DNA of 64,000 nucleotides, from positions 31,164,501 to 31,228,500 of the forward strand of contig CM072804.1 in the NCBI GenBank assembly GCA_037013495.1, read 5' to 3'. Both the position numbers and the translations under genes were made by a program. Of the stretch, positions 23,325 through 34,776 are shown piece by piece (position 1 is the first letter of the stretch; every line of letters starts with the position of its first letter). Source of the stretch: Hippophae tibetana (Eukaryota; Streptophyta; Magnoliopsida; Rosales; Elaeagnaceae). The notes under the pieces are model-generated. The model did no database searches. It saw only the letters and a list, made by a program, of their open reading frames with translations, and had not been told where the DNA came from.

Positions 23325-23555
23325 ATTATTCCTACGAATGAGAATCTTCAATAGCAAACTATATTTTTAAATTTTTCTTACAAAAGTTACTACGAATATA
23401 ATTGTTCCTACGAATGGGAATTTTTAGTAACAAACTATATTTTCAAATTTTTATTGCAAAATTTACTATGAATATAATTGTTCCTACGAATGAGAATCTT
23501 TAGTAGCAAACTATATTTTCAAATTTTTATTCCAAAAGTTTCTACGAAAATAATA
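23325..23555 (+). repeat. 75-76-bp tandem repeat in CACTA-B
   Basis: Units beginning CCTACGAATG start at 23331, 23407 and 23482. Each contains GCAAACTATATTT or AACAAACTATATTT and ends before the next ATTGTTCCTACG. Part of the right subterminal array. Confidence 0.85.
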
Positions 23556-24149
23556 TATTCGTCGCAAATTTGTTACAAAATTAGGATACTCGTAGCAAAT
23601 TTTCTAAAATTTTCTAAAATTGATAACAAACTTGCTACAAAATTAAGATATTCGTGACAAATTTTGTTTTCAAATTTTCATTCTAAAGGTAGCTACGAAT
23701 TTGTAGTACTCGTAGAAACTTTGCTACCAAATTGTGACATTCATAGCAAAAAGTTTACTACAAAAATGTTTTATTTATAGAAATTTTGCTACAATGTTGT
23801 GATATTCGTGGCACAATATTTTACTACGAAAATATTTAATTTGTACTAAATTTTCTACAAAAATAGTAAAAATTTTAGAGGTCCATGTAAGTAAATTGGG
23901 ACTAAATTTCATAACAAACTTTTCCACGAAAATATCATGTTTTGTAACTATAAGGCAATTTGCTATTAAAATGTTTGTAGCTACAAACCTGCTTTCTTAT
24001 AGTGGATTTTGATTAACCATATTTTCGATATTGCAATAATCATCTATATTTCACGTTTTATCGATTATAGTTATTTTCAAGAAAAAATCATGTAATTTTT
24101 GTGGATAATAACAGTTTTAGTTATATGTAATTAATTTTATCATCCCTAC

Positions 24150-24268
24150 TCTCATACACCAAAAAACCTCCCCCTTCTTTCTCTTTTTATTTTTTTTTTA
24201 TTTTTTTTCGAGGAAATCATAAATCTACTTTAAGATAAATGCATATAGTGTCCCTTGGTTATGCTAGT
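24150..24268 (+). repeat. Repeat R1, copy 2, first piece
   Basis: Matches 5238-5363, for example GATAAATGCATATAG and GTTATGCTAGT against GTTATGCCAGT. The match breaks exactly at the CTAGT target duplication and resumes at 31539. Confidence 0.75.
24264..24268 (+). repeat. Target-site duplication CTAGT, left
   Basis: CTAGT directly precedes LTR D and is repeated right after LTR F at 31539-31543. It shows that D and F are the two LTRs of one insertion. Confidence 0.85.
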
Positions 24269-26199
24269 AGATGAGCACAAGACCGGCATTACAAATACTG
24301 ATTTTGCATAATCTTTGGTTTTATAATTTGTAAAACTCTTGCAAGTACATGAATCATTTTATAACAAATGATAAGTATACTCCCAAGATCGATCTAAGGA
24401 AGAAATATATATAGTTTTTAATTTATTATTCAAAATTTTAAAAGCGATAAAATTATAAAAATGAAATTAATTCCTAAACATCCTGTCATGATATTTTGGT
24501 TTTGTGTGTTTCTTAATCTAAAAACATAAAAAAATAAACATAGATACGAATTCAATAAATAATTGTGCAAATTTTTATCATTTATAATAGTGGTGTACTT
24601 AAGGATATAATAATTAAGTTAATTATGTTTGCTCATATTATTTAGGTTATTAAAGATATAAGTTGATATTTATTGATTCTCTTTTTTATATGAATACCAC
24701 ATTTGATGGGGTTAGATATTCTTTTTTAATTAAACAAATCAATTAACACCTATGGGTGGGGTTGATAACTAATTTGGTTAATTATATTAATTCATTTTTT
24801 TCTAAGAGATTGAAAATGAACTATTTAAATTCCATCTTCCGTGGGGTTAGACATTTTAAACATTATTCAATATATCTAAATGAAACCTAAGAATTTAATT
24901 ATCCGAGTACTAACTTTCAAGTTTTAAAACTATTACTGAAAATATATCGTCAATATATTTTCGAATAATAATTCTTATAAAACAATTTGAAATAGAGTGT
25001 CACTCTAACTAGCGGGCAATTGTACCAACAAAAAAAGAGCATTATTTTAAATCAGACTAGATAATTAAACCTTAAAATCTAAATTTTAGATTTAAGTTTG
25101 TAATGAAAAATAAAATATTTCTCTCTAACATCCTTAATATAAAATCTTGAATAAAAATAAAATCAATTTCTTTTATAGAGATGGTTTACCTATTTAATAT
25201 TTCGCAAGCATAACAACATTATAATTATATCATATTTATAAATAGCCAACCATGTTAAACTTAATCATAGATAAATCAAATATAAAATAAAACATAAAAA
25301 GATAATTGTAAAGAATTCATTAAAATTATACCTTAAAAGAATTCTTACAGAATTTTGACCCTAATTCTATTACAGGAAAACCTTTAAACGGATTTACATT
25401 TCCATTTATTGAATGAAAAACTAAAAATCTATAAAAACATAGCTAGTTCTTCTCAAAAAGAGAAGAACTTAAAAACTAAAAACTAAAAAAAATGAAAACT
25501 TTCTAGAGAGAGAAAGAGCTCAGAAAATTGTGTTTTGGAATGGGGGAATATGGTCATTTAGTGATGAGGAAAAGGCAAAAAAAGGGGGAAAATATTTCAA
25601 AATTTGAATTTGGATGCATTTGGATAGATTGGCACGTGTATGGGGTGTGGAAAGTTTAGTATATGGGTGGTTGGTGAGGCAGACATGTGTTTGGCATGCG
25701 TGGGCACACGTGGGACACTACACGGGCATGTGTTGGCGTACATGGAAATCGACGGGGTGTGTGTCAGCCATGTGTTGGCTATGTGTATTGGCTGGACGTG
25801 TGTTGTTTACGTGCGGACGTGTTTCGTTCGTGTGCCAACGTATGCTGGGCTGTACCGGCGTGCACCGACGTGTCTAGGAGTGCCCGCGCGCTTATGCATG
25901 CAATATTTTGGCCTTTTTGACATTTTTGATTGTTTTGACCCATTTTGTCCAATATTTCCATTTTTTTTACTTTTTCTCATATCTTTTCTCGACATATTTA
26001 TGATGTATTGCCTTCAGTATTTTTATTTGAGTTTTTTTAAGTTATTTTTGAACGGAAATACTTGAAAAACAATAAAAATACCCATGATTCCGAAAAGATA
26101 GATTTATATATAAAAATAAATTTATACAAATATGAATCTATTTAATCAATTAAAATACATTAAATCATGGTAATTTTAGTTCTTTTTAAGCACTCATCA
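24269..26199 (-). repeat. LTR D (3' LTR of element D-F)
   Basis: 1.93 kb from AGATGAGCAC (first base mutated from T) to CACTCATCA. It aligns over its length with LTR E. A G/C-rich block at 25620-25900 is the most variable part. Open frames there are by-products of base composition. Confidence 0.85.
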
Positions 26200-26215
26200 A
26201 AACCCCCAAACAGCT
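26200..26215 (-). other. Polypurine-like tract of element D-F
   Basis: The minus strand reads GCTGTTTGGGGGTTT directly before the LTR start TGATGAGTG. The G run at this position fits a second-strand primer. Confidence 0.6.
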
Positions 26216-26608
26216 TCTTGCTAGTCCCTTAGTAAGAGATGCAATAAAAACTGAAATAAAAACTAAAAATTAGACTATCCTAAATCACTTCCATGGGTGG
26301 ACACAGTTACTTTTAGCGTATGCAACAAGTCTTTAAACCCTTAGGTTGCCCTAGTGGATAAGTTTAAGTCTGGTAAGGGTTTTAAGTAATGATACCTATA
26401 ATCATTAACAAAAAAATGAAAACAAAATAAAACAAATAAAATAAGAAGTTAACTAAAAAAAATAAAAAACTAAAATGAAATACAAAAATATATCATGCTT
26501 ATAATCTCTTTTAAATTTCATAATTAAAATCTTAAGAATAGATTGTTTCAACTTCTTAAACATTCATAATTTATTATAATAATTAGTAGAAAATCATTTT
26601 CATATTTC
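26216..26608 (-). other. Element D-F interior, 3' part
   Basis: AT-rich, with phrases such as CTTAGGTTGCCCTAGTGG at 26340-26360. No coding sequence recognised. Confidence 0.5.
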
Positions 26609-26613
26609 ATATA
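26609..26613 (+). repeat. Target-site duplication ATATA, left
   Basis: ATATA precedes LTR E and recurs right after it at 28552-28556. The short A/T sequence could match by chance, but it falls exactly at both termini. Confidence 0.75.
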
Positions 26614-28551
26614 TGATGAGCGAAAACCGACATCGTCGATTCTTGCCAATACTTTGGTTTTAATATTTATAAAACTCTCGCAAGTGTACGAATCATTTCG
26701 TAGAAAATGATAAGTATACTCCCAAGGTCGATCTAAGGAAGGAATGTATGTGGTTTTTAATTTATTATTCAAACTTTTAAAAACGAAATTAAATCCTAAA
26801 CATCCTGTCACGATAGTTTGGTTTTTGTGTTCCTAATCTAATAACATAAAATAAACATATATACAAATTAATTAAATATAATCTAATAACATAAAAAATA
26901 AACATAGATACAAATTCAATAAATATTTATCTAAAAATAAATACAAATACAGATTCAATAAATATTTATGCAAATTTTATCATTTATATTAGTGGAGTAT
27001 TTATGGATATAATAACTAAATTAATTATGCTTGCTCATATTATCTAGGTTATTAAAGATATAAATTGATATTTTATTGATTCTCTCTTTTTTATATAAAT
27101 ACCACCTTTGGTGGGGTTAGATATTCTTTGTTAACTAAACAAATCAATTAACACCTATGGGTGGGGTTGATAACTAATATGCTTAATTAAATTAATTCCT
27201 TTTTCTAAGAGATTGAAAATGAACCATTTAAATGCCACCTTTGGTGGGGTTAGACAATTTAAACATTATTCAAGGTGTCCAAATTAAACATAAGAATTTA
27301 ATTATCCGAGTACTAACTTTCAAGTTTTAAAACCACTATTGAAAACATGTTGTCAATACATTTTCACATAATAATTCTTATAAAAACTTTTGAAATAGAG
27401 TTTCACTCTAACTACCGGGCGATTGTACCAACAAATAAAAGAGCACTACTCTAAATTAGACCGGATAACTAAACCTTAAAATCTAATTTTCAGGTTTAAG
27501 TTTGTAATGAAAAATAATATATTTCTCTCTAACATTCTTAATATAAAATCTTGAATAAAAACAAAATCAATTCATTTTAAAGATTTTTACCTATTTAATA
27601 TTTCGCAAGCATAACAACGTCATTATTACATCATGTTTTACTAAACAGCCAGCATAGTTAAATTTAACCACAGATAAATTAAATATAACATGTAAGAATA
27701 AAGCATAAAAATAACTGTAAAGAAAATAAAATCCTTACAGAACTTCGACGCTATTCCCGTAGCTAGAAAACCTCCAAGCGGAATTTGCACTCCCATTTAT
27801 TGAATCAAAAAGCTAAATTATTACAAAAACATTACAAGTTCCTCTCAAAAAGAGAAGAACTCTACAACTAAGAGAATTGAACTAAAAACTAAGAGAAAAA
27901 CTAAGAAAAGCTTAGAAACTAAGAAAGAAACTAAGAAAAACTTAAAAACTAAGAAATGAGAGAAAGAAAGAAGAGAGAAGTGTGTTTTGAAGGTGTGTTT
28001 TGAAGTGAATGGAAGGGGGTATTTATAGGTGAGGATGAAGAGAAAAAATGAGTAAAAAAATGTAAAAACGCGTAATGGAAATGCTGAGGTCATTAATGAC
28101 GTCAGCATGACGTCATGGGGCGGCTGCACGTGAAAAACGGGCCAAACGGGCGTCGGCGCGCGCGGATGAACAGTACCCGCGTGCGCAGTGCTGCGCGGAT
28201 GAACAGTACCCGCGCGCGCAGCTTGGTGCGGGATTGGGCGCGGCGGCAGGGCGGCGCGACGACACGTTTTTCTCCTTTTTGATATTTTTGATCCATTTTG
28301 TCCAATTTTTGCATATTTGTTTACCTTTCCCCATCTATTAATATATTTGTGATGTATTGCTTCAAGTATTCCTCTTTGAGTCTTTAAGTTATGTTTTTAA
28401 GCCAAAATACCTGAAAAACAATAAAAATACCCGTGATTCCAAAAAAGACAAATTTATATAAATATATGATAAAACATATAAATATATATATTTTTAATCA
28501 ATTAATGTGCATAAAATCATGGTTATTTTAGTGCTTTTTGAGCACTCATCA
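26614..28551 (-). repeat. Solo LTR E nested in element D-F
   Basis: 1.94 kb with TGATGAG...CTCATCA ends, same family and orientation as D and F. Bounded by ATATA on both sides and not flanked by PBS or PPT, so it is a solo LTR left by recombination between two LTRs of a former element. A TATA box (CTATAAATACCCCC on the minus strand, about 28016-28031) precedes a pyrimidine-rich, LTR-leader-like region. Confidence 0.85.
28130..28265. repeat. G/C-rich block with duplicated core in LTR E
   Basis: Very G/C-rich against an AT-rich background. GCGGATGAACAGTACCCGCG occurs twice, about 44 bases apart (near 28160 and 28195). Upstream of the minus-strand TSS, so in the promoter part of the LTR. Confidence 0.85.
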
Positions 28552-30491
28552 ATATAAAAAATGTATCAATTTAATTTCACCCAAACATATTGTCAAGAAT
28601 TTGAATTTGTTTTGACTCTATTCCTCACAAATCAATACTCTCAAAAACATTGAATCATATGGGTTCAAACAATCATACTAATTTATATGCGAAAGAGTTG
28701 ATGTATAGAAATGAACTAATATGTTCGCATATGTATAAAGAAGAAAGGCTCAAAGTGTTATTTTAATGTTGATCTCATGAAAGGAATCAAATGTAAGGAT
28801 TTATGAAATATTATACATTACTTCCATGCATAAATCAAATTCATGAAATAAAAATTTCAAGTAATATACCTTTTAGAAAATGTAGGAAAATGCAATAACT
28901 CTTTAGGGAATTAGTTTCTATATTTTTTTTTGCATTAAACCATTTCTCATACCTATTTACCCTTTTTTGTCATAGTATATAGATTATACTATTCATTTTC
29001 TTTTCTTTCTTTCTCTTATATTCTTTTTTATAAGAGAATCAATTTTTTAGAGAGTGAACCCATGTACAGATTATACATTTTTTATATGGTAAGGTGAGTG
29101 GTTAATATTTGGATTTTCGGTTTGTATTTGTATGGGTAACTCTAGATATATCTCTTTTTTAATAGAACTTATACAAGAGTGAAAAAATACATATACTATC
29201 AATTTTTACTTAAATAATTTAATCTAATAATTCATTGCTAAGTCCTATAGAGATCATCTAATAATTTAAAGAAATAAAAAATATATTTAAAGTAGAAAGA
29301 TATATTTCACTGAGAATAAAGAAAATTAGGCCCAAATTATATCACATAAGGGTAGTCTCAACTATTTGATTCCTAAACACCGATTTTAGGTTTAATATAA
29401 TTTCCAAAACTTATCAAGAAATACTAGTTATGAGAAAAACTAACTAATTACCACATACTCCATGATATGTTTTCAAAAATTAATCTAACAGTGCAAAAGA
29501 CTTAACTATTTACTTAAATTTAATTTAAAGAAATGTTAAATTTTTGTAAGAAAATTTTAAAACTAATAATAAAATTCTAAAAATTACTAAATCACACAAA
29601 GAAAATAAAATCAAACATAATAAAAATGAAAATGTGAAGATAAAAATTTTAAAATTTGTTAAAATTCTTGAAATTAAGCATGGTAACTTTTTACCACCCC
29701 AACCTAGAGCTTACATTGTTCTCAATGTAAGAATATGCAAGTAGTGATGAAGAAATACAGGTGTATCCATCATATTCATCATTAAAATACACACAGACAG
29801 ATCATTGTGAACTTCTAACTTCTCAACAAATATTGTTAGTTTTAACAATTCTAAAATTATTAATATGTAATTAAACAAAAGAAATTAAAAAATAAAACAA
29901 ATAATTTTTTTACCTAAAATGATGGGTTACCTCTCATCCAGCGCTTAGATTAATGTCTTAGCAAGACGTAACTTGAGAGATTTTATTTTGAGTAAACTCA
30001 ATGTCCCCACATCATTGAGTCAATCAAACTTATAGGTAGGACAAAGTTGTTTGTCCTACCTATACTTTTCAGTCATGCCCTATGGATTTTCAAAATTTTC
30101 TTTATTTAAAACTAGGGACATTATTTTGGGTGTTAGATTACCTACTTTTAAGTGCAAGTCAATTAATTAAGGCATCAAAACACATTTATACCTAGATCTA
30201 ACAAAGCAACTACATCCTTTTATCAATATTGTGATTAAAACTTTCAAATTTTGGAGATAGCTTCAGAATATTTTTTTATTTTTTTATTATAATTTCTAAG
30301 TTAAATAACATAATGAGTATTAACCAAAAGTGTGTTCCAAGAAAGTATGGTTGGGCAAAGCCTCCTTAAAAATATACTCCTAGATAGTGCAACGTTCCTA
30401 AGAAATATTAGTGGCATAAAGGCTTACAAGAAAAAGGCTTCCAAGAACTAGTCTTCTAGACAGAAATCCCTTAGATCTTTACTTTTTATGT

Positions 30492-30745
30492 TATTAAAAT
30501 CTAAGTTAATTAAGTTAATAAATTAAGTTATTAATAAATTAAGTTATTAATAAATTAAGTTATTAATAAATTAAGTTAAAATATAAGTTAATTAAGTTAA
30601 TAAATTAAGTTAAGTTAAAATCTAAGTTAATTAAGTTAATAATAATCTAAGTTAATTAAGTTAATAATAATCTAAGTTAGTTAAGTTAAGTTAAAATATA
30701 AGTTAATTAAGTTAATAAATTAAGTCAATTAAAATATAAGATAAT
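30492..30745 (+). repeat. AT-only tandem array
   Basis: Repeats of TAAGTTATTAATAAAT and TAAGTTAATTAAGTTAATAA, with unit lengths near 16-22 bases. Internal homogeneity suggests recent slippage. Confidence 0.85.
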
Positions 30746-30911
30746 TGGTTTTTTATTACTTATTTATTTTTTAGAGCTCATTATTTAAATTTTTTTTTTA
30801 AAAAATTGTTTTTGAAATTTTTTTGAACTAAAAATAAATAAATAAAATCACAATTATTTACATCACAAAAAGTTTTCAAAATTTTGATAAATAATTTAAA
30901 AACATTATTCT

Positions 30912-30936
30912 TTCCCCGACAATGACACTAAAAACT
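30912..30936 (-). other. Primer-binding-site region of element D-F
   Basis: On the minus strand, right after the end of LTR F, the sequence reads AGTTTTTAGTGTCATTGTCG then GGGAA. This resembles the TTTTTGGCGCCGTTGCCGGG region next to the 5' LTR in plant Tat/Athila gypsy elements, with C-to-T and G-to-A changes at CpG-type positions. Confidence 0.7.
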
Positions 30937-31538
30937 TGATGAGCACAAGACCTACATTACAAATACCGATATTGCGGAATCTTTAGTTTTATAATTTGTA
31001 AAACTCTCGTAAGTGCATGAATAATTTTATAGCAAATGATTAGTATACTACCAAGGTCGATCTAAGGAAGGAATATATGTGATTTTTAATTTATTATTCA
31101 AAGTTTTAAAAACGAAATGTGCGGGCGTGTGCTTAGCGTGTGTCGGCGCGTGATGGGCATGTTCTGGTGTGTTCTGGGCATGCGTGGGGATCTCGTTAGG
31201 AATGGGTGGCTGCGCACGGGACTCAACACTAATGGGTAGTTGCACTCGTGATTTCGATATTTTTGACCATTTTCACCCATTTCGTCCATTTTTTCCATCC
31301 TTTTGACTTTTCCTTATATCTTTTCTCAACATATTTGTGATGTATTTTCTCCAATATTTTTATTTAAGTTTTTTTTATGTTATTTTTGAATGAAAATACC
31401 TAAAAAATAATAAAAATATCTATGATTCTGAAAAGATATTTATATAAAACAATGATAAAATCATATAAATATGAATCTATTTAATTAATTAAAGTTCATT
31501 AAATCATGATAATTTTAATACTTTTTAAGCAATCATCA
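30937..31538 (-). repeat. LTR F (5' LTR of element D-F, internally deleted)
   Basis: 602 bp with TGATGAG...ATCATCA ends. It follows D and E for about 180 bases, jumps at about 31118 into the G/C-rich block, and then follows them to the end. Roughly 1.3 kb of LTR sequence is missing. Confidence 0.85.
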
Positions 31539-31929
31539 CTAGTTAAATAAGTGTAATCAATTTATTTTTATAAAAGTTTAATCATTTTGTTTTAAAAAAT
31601 GACAACATAAGAAGAAAATAGTGAAATTTTAAAAGTCTTCTTTATTTCAATTACATAGTCATTATTGTTATTGCTAAAAATAATCTATGAAACTAATATC
31701 TCAATAATAGTTCAAACAATATAAGAAAAAAATTAAAAAATTTGTCATTATTCTTATGTTGTTATTTTTGAAAACAAAATGACTAAAAGTTTTCCAAAAT
31801 AACAATTAAACTAAATTTCTCTTCTTTTAATCATAAAAGAACTTGTGTTATCACTCACTCATCTAATTCAAACATAGGTACGTAACATGACATTCTAGGT
31901 ATTTACTTTTGTAAATTGGGTATATTAGT
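31539..31929 (+). repeat. Repeat R1, copy 2, second piece
   Basis: Begins with the right CTAGT duplication and matches about 5360-5753 of copy 1 (TAGTCATTATTGTTATTGCT, CATCTAATTCAAACAT). It stops at the TTAGT duplication beside LTR B. Confidence 0.75.
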
Positions 31930-33479
31930 CATTAATCGACACACAACTTGTGTGTAATGAATATGCAAGTATACGTATTAGAAAAAGTAATATAATGATA
32001 AAAAAATATCGTTCTTGTGGAGATTGTGTTATTAGAAACTAATTTTAAAACTAAAAATATAAAAGTCAATTTTTTTGTGTTTTTATATTTTAATAAAAAT
32101 TAAAAAAACTAAAAAAACAATAATTATTTAAATCAGATTTAGTAACTAAGAAGATATATTAGAAAATATTTAGGAATACTTAATAATTCAATTTTCTAAA
32201 CATGTAAACGACTAAAATCCCCCAGTATAATTATCAACCAATTATATGATTAATTAAATCTAATCTAGCATGTATTCTTCTCTCAAATAACTATACATCA
32301 TATAGTAATTAACCTAATCACACTTTCATTTCAATTAAATTGCATATTTTTCATTAAATTCATCAATTATGGATCACATACATAAGAATCATACATCTCT
32401 GCCTAGAAACCATATATGTTATTTAATTAAGACAAAAAATTAAATAATTCTCTCAAATATATTTCATTGCCCCTATAGATGAATTATTGGCTAAAATATT
32501 AATAGCATAATAATTATATTAAATAATATAATTAAATTAAAATCATAATTGGGTAAAATATTAGATCATCACATGGTAAAAATTGGGTTCATAAGATCCA
32601 TAGATTAATAAACTACCTAGACGTAATTTTGTTCGTAAAAATCATATTTTCAAAAAGACATAAAATTTGATAAGAAAAAGGAGAAAAAGAAGAAATGCAA
32701 TCAATCTCTTGAATGGTAGTATCAATCTCTTCTTGAATCTCTACCAAAATTGTATCTCCTTTTCAATTTTCTGTGTTTTTCTCTTTTCTTGGTTCCAAAA
32801 ACTAATAAAACTTATTTTAATTTTGGCTCACTAGGGTTTATGGGAAAATTAGGGGTTAGATATAGCTCAGGTAGAATTTGGATCATCAAATCAACTCCAG
32901 ATCAAGGGCTACGATCAAAATAAGAAAAATTAATAGTGTTAACAAATAGAAATGAGACACATGGCACGCGAAATTTAATAGGAGATTCAGAGCATGACGG
33001 GTGGTAAGGGAGACTAATCTTATTCAACGGAGCTGAGTTAGAGACACATGGCTCAACATGATTCGTGGTTACCGATGGCATGGCATAAGGGTGGAAGGAA
33101 TGGACGAATCGGGCAATGATGCATAACGAGTGTATTGACCATGCGATGAACTCTAAATGAACGACGTGTTGACAAGTGGCATGACATTGTATCATTTGGA
33201 ACATGCAATGTTGCATGATTTTCAATCTTCACTTGCACGATGTCCATGTGGCTTGCACGATCAGCTCCACTACTTGCATGGTTTCCACATGGCAACTTCT
33301 TATTGGTAGTGGTTAAAAATTCTAGAAAAATCCTAAAAATTTCCAAAAAATATATTTTCAACCCTTTTTATTAGAAAGTTCATATTTGAATATTTTTAAC
33401 CCTAAAAGTATTACTTATTGATTAAAATGAGCAAATATTAAGTAAAAAGTGCACTCACGACTATACTTTCATAGAGTCA
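31930..33479 (-). repeat. Solo LTR B (family ABC)
   Basis: 1.55 kb bounded by TTAGT at 31925-31929 and 33480-33484. Copy 1 of R1 has the unoccupied equivalent (TTAAT at about 5748-5752). On the minus strand it starts TGACTCTATG; the other end reads ATTAATG and has lost the canonical CA. No internal element sequence adjoins it. Confidence 0.8.
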
Positions 33480-33945
33480 TTAGTCGTCTTTCTTAAAACT
33501 TGTGCACTTTAGTCATTATATTATTGTATTTTTGAATATTTCATTCATTTCTTACCAATTTTAGTTTCATAAGATTTTGTTTGGAGGAAAACTTAAGTAG
33601 AATCCAATTGAATCTTATTAGTAAGGCTTGGTAGATATTTGAAAAGAAAAATATCCCAAAAGCTTGGGAAAATGGAAAACAAAGCAAATCAAATGAGCAA
33701 AATTGGTCTCAAATTAATATAATATCCGCAAATGTAACAGTAAGTAACTAAAATTTACTAGCTTAAAATAAATTGACTAATATATTCAATTTGTACAAGT
33801 AAAATGACTTTCACTAATAACTTCGTAGTATCAAAGTCTTTTTATGAGTCATATAATTGTAAGATCAAAATTTGATCACATAATGAAAGTTCTGATCTTG
33901 GTATACATCATTGTTTTAGATCAAAATCAAGCCTATTTGGAGAAG
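33480..33945 (+). repeat. Repeat R1, copy 2, third piece
   Basis: Starts with the right TTAGT and continues CGTCTTTCTTAAAA as in copy 1 (CATCTTTCTTAAAA). Matches to about 6205 of copy 1 (GAATGAAAGTTCTGAT against AATGAAAGTTCTGATC), then is cut by the 3' LTR of element G at 33946. Confidence 0.7.
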
Positions 33946-34493
33946 TGCTAGTGTATTAGGGGTAATATTGAGATGTTAGAGAAAGACACCACTCAGATTC
34001 TTTATTCATCTCATCAATGAGGTATATATAGGTATATAAGAGGTAGGTATCAATGTTACATTAGTAGGCACTCTGTCAAGGCATCCTTGCTAACCAAAAC
34101 ATGACATTTTACAATAATAACTAGTTCAGCAAAGTCAGGTCGTTATTCTGGAAATCAAGTCGCTAGAATTATGTATCCTTTACATAGATGTGGGGTAGAA
34201 ATGTGGAAAGTCACCTGGTCACTTGACGCCGATGTCCATATCGTCGGGTCGGTAGGTAGAGATAATGATCAAATGGAAAATTGGTATGTTACTCCAGTCC
34301 CAGGCCACCACACTAAAGATGCACAATATAACGGGCTCTTATCCAAGCGAGGTAATTTAGGTCTCTACGGTTACGACTCCTCTACACATAACATCCCTAA
34401 CATTAACTCCCATATTCCGTAGGATTTTGGTAAGTCTAAGGAATATCACAAGGCATTACTTCTGATTTTCACATATAAACTATTCATCTTACA
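33946..34493 (-). repeat. Element G 3' LTR
   Basis: 548 bp with TG...CA ends (TGCTAGTG to ATCTTACA). A minus-strand TATA-like TTATATACCTATATATACC lies at about 34023-34041. There is no second copy in the window, so the ends rest on the adjacent PPT and the break in repeat R1. The open frame at 34171-34422 inside it has no family likeness. Confidence 0.7.
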
Positions 34494-34503
34494 TTCTTCC
34501 TCT
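34494..34503 (-). other. Element G polypurine tract
   Basis: AGAGGAAGAA on the minus strand directly before the LTR start TGTAAGATG. It is the expected primer for plus-strand DNA synthesis. Confidence 0.75.
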
Positions 34504-34776
34504 ATGAATGGTTAAAACGTTTTTAATTTTTACCCATTGACGTTCTTAACTTAGGAAAAAATTTCATCAAAGAATCTCAACCCGATATAACTTCTTGAAT
34601 TAAAATTCTGCATAACCAGCCCATTGAACACACACTTAGTTTGGAAATCAATATGTTTTGCTAGTGACTTCCCTAGTTAAACTAGTCCACTTTACTACTC
34701 TCGGGTCACTCATCAGTAGATCTGTAACTCCTTTCACCAGTTAGGTAACTTCTTCATTATTTTCTTCCTTTTTACA

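Larger units (their letters stand above)
19660..24004. mobile_element. CACTA-B: non-autonomous CACTA-like element
   Basis: The right end reads TTCTTATAGTG, which on the minus strand is CACTATAAGAA, the classic plant CACTA terminus. Next to it (23320-23990) and near 19660-19860 are arrays of variants of CGTAGCAAATTTGCTACGA-type motifs in both orientations. The left terminus is not recognisable and may be truncated. There is no transposase-like frame inside; solo LTR A accounts for about 1.5 kb. 20150-21350 and 22900-23320 are unassigned. Confidence 0.6.
28552..30936 (-). other. Element D-F interior, 5' part
   Basis: 28552-28556 is the right ATATA duplication; the rest is element interior with no gag or pol frames. 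29690-30110 is less AT-rich. It contains GATGGGTTACCTCTCATCCA and CAGCGCTTAGATTAATGTCT, phrases that remind me of non-coding parts of other plant gypsy elements. The tandem array at 30492-30745 lies here. Confidence 0.6.
24269..31538 (-). mobile_element. Non-coding Ty3/gypsy-type element D-F
   Basis: LTR D (3' copy) at the left, LTR F (5' copy, internally deleted) at the right, and a CTAGT duplication on both sides. The PBS region beside F resembles that of Tat/Athila gypsy elements, and a G-rich PPT lies beside D. The interior (26200-26608 and 28557-30936, about 2.8 kb) has no gag or pol, so movement would have needed proteins in trans, or the coding part was deleted. Solo LTR E sits in the interior with its own ATATA duplication, so it arrived later. 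Confidence 0.85.

Noticed and set aside
25614-26065. Overlapping long frames on both strands in the G/C-rich block of LTR D
   Set aside because: Stops are rare there because of base composition. Frames overlap in several phases and none is shared with LTRs E or F.
28102-28334. Arg/Ala-rich minus-strand frames in LTR E
   Set aside because: By-product of the G/C-rich duplicated block upstream of the LTR TATA box.
30492-30745. CRISPR-like regular array
   Set aside because: Simple AT-only tandem repeat without unique spacers, in plant DNA.
34171-34422. 83-codon plus-strand frame with normal-looking composition
   Set aside because: Lies wholly inside the element G 3' LTR; no family likeness.
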